Positions 57,116 to 61,476 of a stretch of DNA of 61,476 nt are shown here, one piece after another. Where the stretch lies: the IMG/VR virus record IMGVR_UViG_3300035670_000213, positions 1 to 61,476 of that record, one strand, 5' to 3'. The position numbers and the translations under genes were made by a program. The notes under the pieces are model-generated. The model had not been told where the DNA came from. It saw only the letters and a list, made by a program, of their open reading frames with translations, and ran no database searches. Source of the DNA: a virus. The first letter of the stretch is position 1. The number at the start of each line of letters is the position of its first letter.

Positions 57116-58221
57116 CATAAATTAATAGTCACATCTAATACTTTTTCTGGTTGAAGTGCAGCCAACCATTCGGTTGCATTCTTCACCTTACCTGATCGTC
57201 GCATATAGAAGTAAGAATGAACCTTCGGAGTGAAATTATCCTGGACATACAAGGCGAATTCCTTTTGGTTCTCGAATACCTCAAAATCAATTTCCGAATA
57301 CCAGAAATCATCTAACATAGCGACAGTCGTATCCACATACTTCTTAATCTCATCGAAACGAACACGCAAATCAGGGAAGTATGCAAACACTTCGGAATCT
57401 TCGCCAGTGCGAATCAATTCAACAATTCGCTTGTCGTTAATTGTGTCCTTTAAGTGATGAATCAAAATGTACTTCTCAGACTTAACCTTGATTCGATTAA
57501 AATTAGAATCGACCAAGACGAAACCTTCTTGGTGAGAAGGATCTAGTTCCTTTGCAGCAGATACAATCTCATCGATAGTTGACATCGAGAAAGATCGAAC
57601 TACATCAAAGCTATCTTTATAGATATCAACCGGAAAATGAATTCCGGATTGAGTATCACGTACACCAATAAGAGTTAGCTTACCTTCATTATCAATCTGA
57701 TTAGTCACAACACGATTGTACTTCGAAGTTAACTCAAAAAGATAAGTGTTACGAGGATCTAGATCGGATTCAAAATAAAGTCCTTCATTGAAGATCTTCC
57801 AGAACAGATCGGCGAAAGTGAAAGATTCTTTTCCGACATTGCCGCCAGCATCGGGTGAACCCTTCGTTGCGACATTCCACTTTCCGGCATAATGATAAAC
57901 AATCATCAAAGAACCATCGATCTTCTCCTGAGCAACAAATGAGTTCCAGTTAAAGATATCCTCATCCACATTCTCGCCCCAATTAAAGAATCGATCAAAA
58001 GGACGTGCGACAATCTTCCAATCATTTGCACGATCAAGAATGATTCCACGAGCCTCCCGGACCATAGGATGATCCTTGATCTTCGACGATTCAATTTGAT
58101 CGTAAGTGAATTGATAGAGATCGGGATATTCACGGTGCTGCTGAGAATAAATTCCGTACTCGGAAGATAACTTCAGCCGATCACCCCAATTTTCGATTAG
58201 AAATTTCTGTAGATGAATCAT
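57115..58221 (-). CDS. rnlA: RNA ligase 1 (T4 RnlA-like)
   Basis: 368 residues (T4 374). Nucleotidyl lysine K100 in EKIDGS (T4 K99), then EARGIILD just before, FELTSKYNRVV, EGFVLVD and IKVKSEKY give motifs I to V. With PseT it reseals tRNA cut by host anticodon nuclease. The start overlaps the next upstream stop by one base. Confidence 0.95.
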   Translation of the reverse strand: MIHLQKFLIENWGDRLKLSSEYGIYSQQHREYPDLYQFTYDQIESSKIKDHPMVREARGIILDRANDWKIVARPFDRFFNWGENVDEDIFNWNSFVAQEKIDGSLMIVYHYAGKWNVATKGSPDAGGNVGKESFTFADLFWKIFNEGLYFESDLDPRNTYLFELTSKYNRVVTNQIDNEGKLTLIGVRDTQSGIHFPVDIYKDSFDVVRSFSMSTIDEIVSAAKELDPSHQEGFVLVDSNFNRIKVKSEKYILIHHLKDTINDKRIVELIRTGEDSEVFAYFPDLRVRFDEIKKYVDTTVAMLDDFWYSEIDFEVFENQKEFALYVQDNFTPKVHSYFYMRRSGKVKNATEWLAALQPEKVLDVTINL

Positions 58222-58502
58222 TATCCTAGTTTCTCTTCTGTGAAAATTTGAACTTTTAGCTTGGCTTCTGTGATATTTGGATATGTACCCAAATATTGTC
58301 CTTTGTAGTAAGTTTTAAATTCTACAAAATGATCTACAACATATAGATCTTCCTTTTGACACTCAGAACAATCGCAACACCCACCAGCACGCTCTGTTCG
58401 CTTGAATGAGCGAGTAATGGTATTTCCTACAACTGTTCCGATCTTTATATCATCGACCAGTAGCTCATGATTGTTGTTCTTCCGACGCCATTCGAATTTC
58501 AT
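58221..58502 (-). CDS. hypothetical protein with Cys cluster
   Basis: 93 residues. GGCCDCSECQKED at about 41-53 has four Cys in close spacing and could bind zinc. Strand-rich otherwise. Overlaps the RNA ligase start. Unknown. Confidence 0.6.
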   Translation of the reverse strand: MKFEWRRKNNNHELLVDDIKIGTVVGNTITRSFKRTERAGGCCDCSECQKEDLYVVDHFVEFKTYYKGQYLGTYPNITEAKLKVQIFTEEKLG

Positions 58503-58520
58503 TCGTGATACCTTTTCCTT

Positions 58521-58946
58521 TTACTTCTTCAGATTTAATAGTTCGATTTCTTCCGGAGTCAACTTAGCAAGAGCGAGGGAAATCTTCGCTTCCTTTGCTT
58601 GGAGTTCTCTTTCTTTTTCAATTGCCGCATTCAACTCAAATGTAACATCATCCAACCGATACATGATATTATCATCGTATTCGTCTGGTAGAATTAGCGG
58701 AAGACTGCGTTTTTCGCCATAAGAACCGATTTTGCGAAAGGTGAATCTATCGTCTCCGTACGAATTATTTGCTGTCAATTCTAGCAAATGAGGATACATC
58801 ATGTATCCATGAACAAGTTTCAAGAGTGTAGATGGGTAAGAATTCGAAAATTCTTTCCACCCCATCAACACTTCAGCCTCTTTACGAATCATTTCCTGCT
58901 GCAAACGCACACGGCGCTCGGCTGCACTTTCACGTTTCTTTTTCAT
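58521..58946 (-). CDS. hypothetical early protein
   Basis: 141 residues; basic helical start (MKKKRESAAERRVRLQQEM) and a helical Ala/Glu-rich end. ATG is six bases after TAAAAT, no Shine-Dalgarno. Unknown. Confidence 0.62.
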   Translation of the reverse strand: MKKKRESAAERRVRLQQEMIRKEAEVLMGWKEFSNSYPSTLLKLVHGYMMYPHLLELTANNSYGDDRFTFRKIGSYGEKRSLPLILPDEYDDNIMYRLDDVTFELNAAIEKERELQAKEAKISLALAKLTPEEIELLNLKK

Positions 58947-58952
58947 ACTTTT

Positions 58953-58981
58953 ATTTTACCTCACCCGAATGCAGTTGTCAA
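58953..58981 (-). promoter_or_regulatory. sigma70-like promoter TTGACA-N17-TAAAAT
   Basis: Six bases before ATG 58946; leaderless transcript for the 58521-57115 operon including RNA ligase. Confidence 0.8.
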
Positions 58982-58982
58982 A

Positions 58983-59234
58983 TTAAATGTTCTTCCACGT
59001 CACCAAATGCCGTTTGGCTACAATCTCACCACGTTCAAATACGTTCCAGGTGCCTTCGATTATATACCGTTCATGAACATCTTCATCTGATCTGACGGTA
59101 ATTATAGAACTCATGTGTTCTTGGTCCCATGGGGCAGTAGATAATCCAGAACCACTACAAGCACCACATTTATGTGGGTGTGGATTCGGATTTACCCCTA
59201 CACCATCGCAAATTGAACATTTGGTATTAGTCAC
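58983..59234 (-). CDS. DnaJ-type zinc-ribbon protein, GTG start
   Basis: 83 residues. CSICDGVG and CGACSGSG are the CxxCxGxG motifs of DnaJ/TsaD-like zinc modules; the rest is strand-rich. GTG 59234 lies exactly six bases after TATAAT, which supports GTG as start without a leader. Confidence 0.68.
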   Translation of the reverse strand: MTNTKCSICDGVGVNPNPHPHKCGACSGSGLSTAPWDQEHMSSIITVRSDEDVHERYIIEGTWNVFERGEIVAKRHLVTWKNI

Positions 59235-59240
59235 CCTTTA

Positions 59241-59269
59241 ATTATAGAACGCAAAAAAATATTTGTCAA
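59241..59269 (-). promoter_or_regulatory. sigma70-like promoter TTGACA-N17-TATAAT
   Basis: Perfect consensus; six bases to the GTG start. Only three bases separate its -35 from that of the divergent plus-strand promoter. Confidence 0.88.
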
Positions 59270-59272
59270 GGA

Positions 59273-59301
59273 TTTACAAAATTCTCTTCGTTAGCTATAC
59301 T
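59273..59301 (+). promoter_or_regulatory. sigma70-like promoter TTTACA-N17-TATACT
   Basis: One mismatch in -35; ATGAAT then ATG 59308 follow the -10. Confidence 0.72.
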
Positions 59302-59307
59302 ATGAAT

Positions 59308-59511
59308 ATGAAAACGTTCAAGGTGATCTGGTACAATCTGGGATATGGTCCCGAGACGACGTTCTATAGTGTCGAGGATGCTCTTGCATTCATTAAATGC
59401 AAGGGATTCGAAGGTGCCGTATGGGAAACCATTGACGGCGAACAACGCCTTATTTCTTCTTGGTCGCCTATTGGAGGAACTCGTTGGCACCAAGAATGGA
59501 AGTTTGATTGA
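59308..59511 (+). CDS. hypothetical early protein
   Basis: 67 residues from ATG 59308 (the earlier ATG directly touching the -10 could not be in the transcript). VEDALAFIKCKGFEGAVWE is a helix-strand unit; Trp-rich end. Unknown. Confidence 0.6.
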   Translation: MKTFKVIWYNLGYGPETTFYSVEDALAFIKCKGFEGAVWETIDGEQRLISSWSPIGGTRWHQEWKFD

Positions 59512-59536
59512 CAAATCCGTAGCGACCAGCTATAAT
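59508..59536 (+). promoter_or_regulatory. sigma70-like promoter TTGACA-N17-TATAAT
   Basis: Perfect consensus overlapping the previous stop; leader of about nine bases with GAGG before ATG 59552. Confidence 0.87.
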
Positions 59537-59551
59537 GAAATAGAGGAAAAC

Positions 59552-59863
59552 ATGAAATTCTTTCACTTCAGTCAAAATAATTCTTTCGGTCGATTCGAAG
59601 GACCGCATAATCTAGTCGTCGAAGCCGAATCTGCGACGGATGCGAATGAACGTGCCCAAGATTGGGGCGTTTATTTCGATGGTGTAGAATCAGGTCTAGA
59701 TTGCCCTTGTTGTGGTGATCGTTGGTATGAACTATGGGAGGGAGAATCCGGAAAAGATTTTCCTCACGTTTGGGGGGAACTCGTTTGTCCAATAGCCTTT
59801 AAGACGAACACCCTAATCATATACGCCAATGGTTTTCAGATGTATGCTAAATTATTGGAATAA
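59552..59863 (+). CDS. conserved phage protein with CCGDRW motif
   Basis: 103 residues. NSFGRFEGPHNLVVEAESA, ANERAQDWGVYFDGVESGLDC (in parts WGVYFDG) and CPCCGDRW are the blocks of a small family frequent in tailed phages, of unknown function. Two Cys pairs may bind zinc. GAGGAAAA before ATG. Confidence 0.7.
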   Translation: MKFFHFSQNNSFGRFEGPHNLVVEAESATDANERAQDWGVYFDGVESGLDCPCCGDRWYELWEGESGKDFPHVWGELVCPIAFKTNTLIIYANGFQMYAKLLE

Positions 59864-59874
59864 TGGAGTATCAT

Positions 59875-60141
59875 ATGCCACCAACCAAAGAACATTTTTT
59901 CGATAGAGTCAAGTACTCAACCAATCAGATTGATTATGATTCATTCTTCAATTCATTCGAGAAATTCATCGCCGAACTCGAAGAAGATGAATTAATAGAA
60001 TTCGTCGATGAGATGTACGATGTGGTTCTTCAGTACTATGATCCCTTCTACATTTATTCGGAGAATGGAACTGACTATAAGTTTGGACAAATGCAGCAGC
60101 GAATCATTGAACTCTGTAAGGAAATCTTAGATGAAAACTGA
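59875..60141 (+). CDS. small acidic helical protein
   Basis: 88 residues from ATG 59875 with GGAG seven bases upstream; an ATG four codons earlier is possible. FIAELEEDELIEFVDEMYDVV is a strongly acidic helix. Overlaps the next gene by 11 bases. Unknown. Confidence 0.6.
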   Translation: MPPTKEHFFDRVKYSTNQIDYDSFFNSFEKFIAELEEDELIEFVDEMYDVVLQYYDPFYIYSENGTDYKFGQMQQRIIELCKEILDEN

Positions 60142-60352
60142 ACACGTGGCAACCTTTTATCGTAGAAGCGAGTCTTTAGATTATACCTTTGGCCTCGATC
60201 TTCTACGCCAGACCCAGAACTCTGGTAGTGATGAACACGAATTGTGGATTCTCGACTATCCGTATGATTCCGATGTAAGGCTACAATGGAATTATTGTCC
60301 ATCGATTTCAGAAATTCATCGGGCAATCGAAAAAATCATGCGAATTAATTGA
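60131..60352 (+). CDS. hypothetical protein
   Basis: 73 residues, mixed; ISEIHRAIEKIMRIN helix at the end. AAGGAAA upstream of ATG within the previous gene. Unknown. Confidence 0.6.
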   Translation: MKTEHVATFYRRSESLDYTFGLDLLRQTQNSGSDEHELWILDYPYDSDVRLQWNYCPSISEIHRAIEKIMRIN

Positions 60353-60377
60353 CATTCACACAATTAGACGCTATACT
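60349..60377 (+). promoter_or_regulatory. sigma70-like promoter TTGACA-N17-TATACT
   Basis: Consensus -35 overlapping the previous stop; six bases to ATG 60384. Confidence 0.83.
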
Positions 60378-60383
60378 ATAATC

Positions 60384-60497
60384 ATGAGCAGCGAAGATCT
60401 CTCCTACATGATTAACTACTGGGATTTTCTGATGTCTGAAGAAGAGTATGCCTTGTACTCTTCTTTGATTTCCGGAATCGTTTGTGAGATGAATTAA
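60384..60497 (+). CDS. 37-residue acidic early protein
   Basis: MSSEDLSYMINYWDFLMSEE begins an acidic helical peptide; ATG is six bases after TATACT. Short but has the same promoter geometry as its neighbours. Confidence 0.55.
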   Translation: MSSEDLSYMINYWDFLMSEEEYALYSSLISGIVCEMN

Positions 60498-60515
60498 GGA
60501 CGAGGAATATATAAA

Positions 60516-61007
60516 ATGACTTGCAAACCGACCCTCACAGAAAAAGAATTCTCTGACGTGCATAATGCGCTTTGTTATTTACGTTTCCTTCAGAATGATC
60601 TAACACCAATTCTGAACGAAACCTATTCAGTCAAACTCTCGGATATCATCAAACTATTTGAGGGTGGATTGGCTGGTGCATATGCACAGGATAATGCGTC
60701 ATTCGATCAGAAATCAGAATATTTTGAAAATATTGCTGATGGATATGGATTTGACAGTACGTGGAGTATATACGAAATCTCTTGCCTCAATGAGAGGCAT
60801 CCATTTCCTAAAAATATCGAATTGAAGTATAGAGATCATTGGGGTCCTGATATAGTGATTCAGGAAATCCCTGGAAACACTTGGTTGGATCTGTGGCGTG
60901 CTGCCGACGAAGCAATTCGAAAGAGCGAAGACGGACACCACATTTTCATCGAAGGTTTCGAGTTGTCTGAAGATGGGCTATATTTAGAACTTTCTACTGG
61001 CAGCTAG
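60516..61007 (+). CDS. hypothetical protein
   Basis: 163 residues. Helical first half, GYGFDSTWSIYEISCLNE and GNTWLDLWRAADEAI near the end. GAGGA before ATG. No family recognised. Confidence 0.62.
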   Translation: MTCKPTLTEKEFSDVHNALCYLRFLQNDLTPILNETYSVKLSDIIKLFEGGLAGAYAQDNASFDQKSEYFENIADGYGFDSTWSIYEISCLNERHPFPKNIELKYRDHWGPDIVIQEIPGNTWLDLWRAADEAIRKSEDGHHIFIEGFELSEDGLYLELSTGS

Positions 61008-61036
61008 TTGACATTCTGCCAACGAGTTGCTATACT
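61008..61036 (+). promoter_or_regulatory. sigma70-like promoter TTGACA-N17-TATACT
   Basis: Consensus; nine bases to ATG 61046. The -35 begins right after the previous stop. Confidence 0.83.
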
Positions 61037-61045
61037 AAAAGAGTC

Positions 61046-61261
61046 ATGAAAAACATCACCATTCAAAAAGTGCAGACTGGAATCTTCCAGTCGTTCATTA
61101 ATGGAGTTAAGACCGATTGGGAGATCGTCAACGGTTGTATGGGTACTTCTGGACGTGGACAGAATATCTATTGCATGTACAATACGAAGACCGGAAAAAT
61201 GATTCCCATCGGTTCTCTTCAGGGTGCGAAGAAATCTCTGATCTACACCCTTTCGAAGTAG
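61046..61261 (+). CDS. hypothetical early protein
   Basis: 71 residues, strand-rich (VQTGIFQSFINGVKTDWEIV, then NTKTGKMIPIGSLQGAKK). Unknown. Confidence 0.6.
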   Translation: MKNITIQKVQTGIFQSFINGVKTDWEIVNGCMGTSGRGQNIYCMYNTKTGKMIPIGSLQGAKKSLIYTLSK

Positions 61262-61290
61262 ATGACAACCAACTAAAAAGAGGATATAAT
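61262..61290 (+). promoter_or_regulatory. sigma70-like promoter ATGACA-N17-TATAAT
   Basis: One mismatch in -35, perfect -10, six bases to ATG 61297. Confidence 0.75.
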
Positions 61291-61296
61291 AAAAGT

Positions 61297-61476
61297 ATGA
61301 GTATGAATTTCTCTTACGTACAATCAATAATTCCTGGTGCTGTTGAGTCTGAATGGCACCAGCACCCTAATGGTGGCGGATGGGTCCAGAACACCGCTAC
61401 GGTAGATGAGACAGCTTTCGTTGGTGTGAAAGCATTGGTTTATGGTAACGCCATGGTCTATGATGACGCCATGGTA
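61297..61476 (+). CDS. beta-helix repeat protein (cut by window edge)
   Basis: 60 residues visible. From about residue 33 the sequence becomes a six-residue repeat (TATVDETAFVGVKALVYGNA), the pattern of left-handed beta-helix or polymer-forming phage proteins built of G/D-N/D-A-x-V units. It continues past the window. ATG six bases after TATAAT. Confidence 0.6.
   Translation, partial: MSMNFSYVQSIIPGAVESEWHQHPNGGGWVQNTATVDETAFVGVKALVYGNAMVYDDAMV

Noticed and set aside
1-61476. CRISPR arrays, insertion sequences, rRNA, integrase or attachment sites.
   Set aside because: No regular spaced repeats, transposase-type ORFs, rRNA-like stretches or tyrosine/serine recombinase motifs were seen.

Overview
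This window is part of the genome of a T4-like myovirus (Caudoviricetes) that is AT-rich and shows no chromosomal or plasmid signature. The T4 core is recognisable by sequence: baseplate wedge and hub genes (6, 25, 5, 27-like, 53, 48, 54, 26), head-completion gene 4, the replication and recombination set (32, 33, 59, 41, 43, uvsW, uvsX, uvsY), dCMP deaminase, dUTPase, polynucleotide kinase and RNA ligase. T4-type late promoters (TATAAATA and one-base variants) and consensus sigma70-like early promoters (TTGACA-N17-TATAAT) accompany them. PhoH, Hsp20, a CobS/CobT-like pair, an FmdB zinc ribbon, a GH19 endolysin and a gp5 without a lysozyme domain resemble environmental (aquatic) T4-like phages more than enteric T4. 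The host cannot be read from the sequence.

Layout: 1-6971 (minus) baseplate genes; 6986-13690 (plus) gp4, gp54, gp26 with a probable frameshift partner, a tape-measure-like protein with a muralytic motif, and a large protein with ADP-ribosyltransferase-like motifs. 13701-22889 (minus) is an accessory region with dCMP deaminase, NADAR, cREC-like receiver, SLOG-like and macro domains, three tRNAs (Thr, Asn, Pro), a GIY-YIG endonuclease, duplicated small genes and an RlaP-type nucleotidyltransferase. 22975-34545 (minus) holds gene 32 (split by a group I intron), 59, 33, uvsW (split), uvsY, a RecB-like nuclease, phoH and cobS. 34650-47518 (plus) holds cobT, small early genes, pseT, membrane proteins, dUTPase, GMP reductase, a virion protein, hsp20, thioredoxin and lysis-related genes. 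47546-57085 (plus) holds gene 43 (split), uvsX, gene 41 (split) and a GNAT-like protein. 57115-61476 holds RNA ligase and a set of tiny genes, several with their own promoter.

The outstanding feature is the density of self-splicing and homing elements in replication genes. uvsW, gene 43 and gene 41 are each physically broken into two ORFs, each ending or beginning with half of an intein, and a free-standing VSR-like homing endonuclease sits between the halves. Gene 32 carries a group I intron that encodes another endonuclease. All four endonuclease genes lie just downstream of a T4-type late-promoter motif. The split in uvsW is of the rare short-N-intein type; its endonuclease runs antisense to the host gene.

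Further observations: a T TTT TTC slippery site at the end of gene 26 that would fuse it to a downstream small frame just before the tape-measure-like gene; many genes whose start codon lies 5-7 nt after the -10 element, implying leaderless mRNAs; an ADP-ribose/NAD-oriented gene cluster and an RNA-repair set that fit counter-defence; and several candidate noncoding RNAs.
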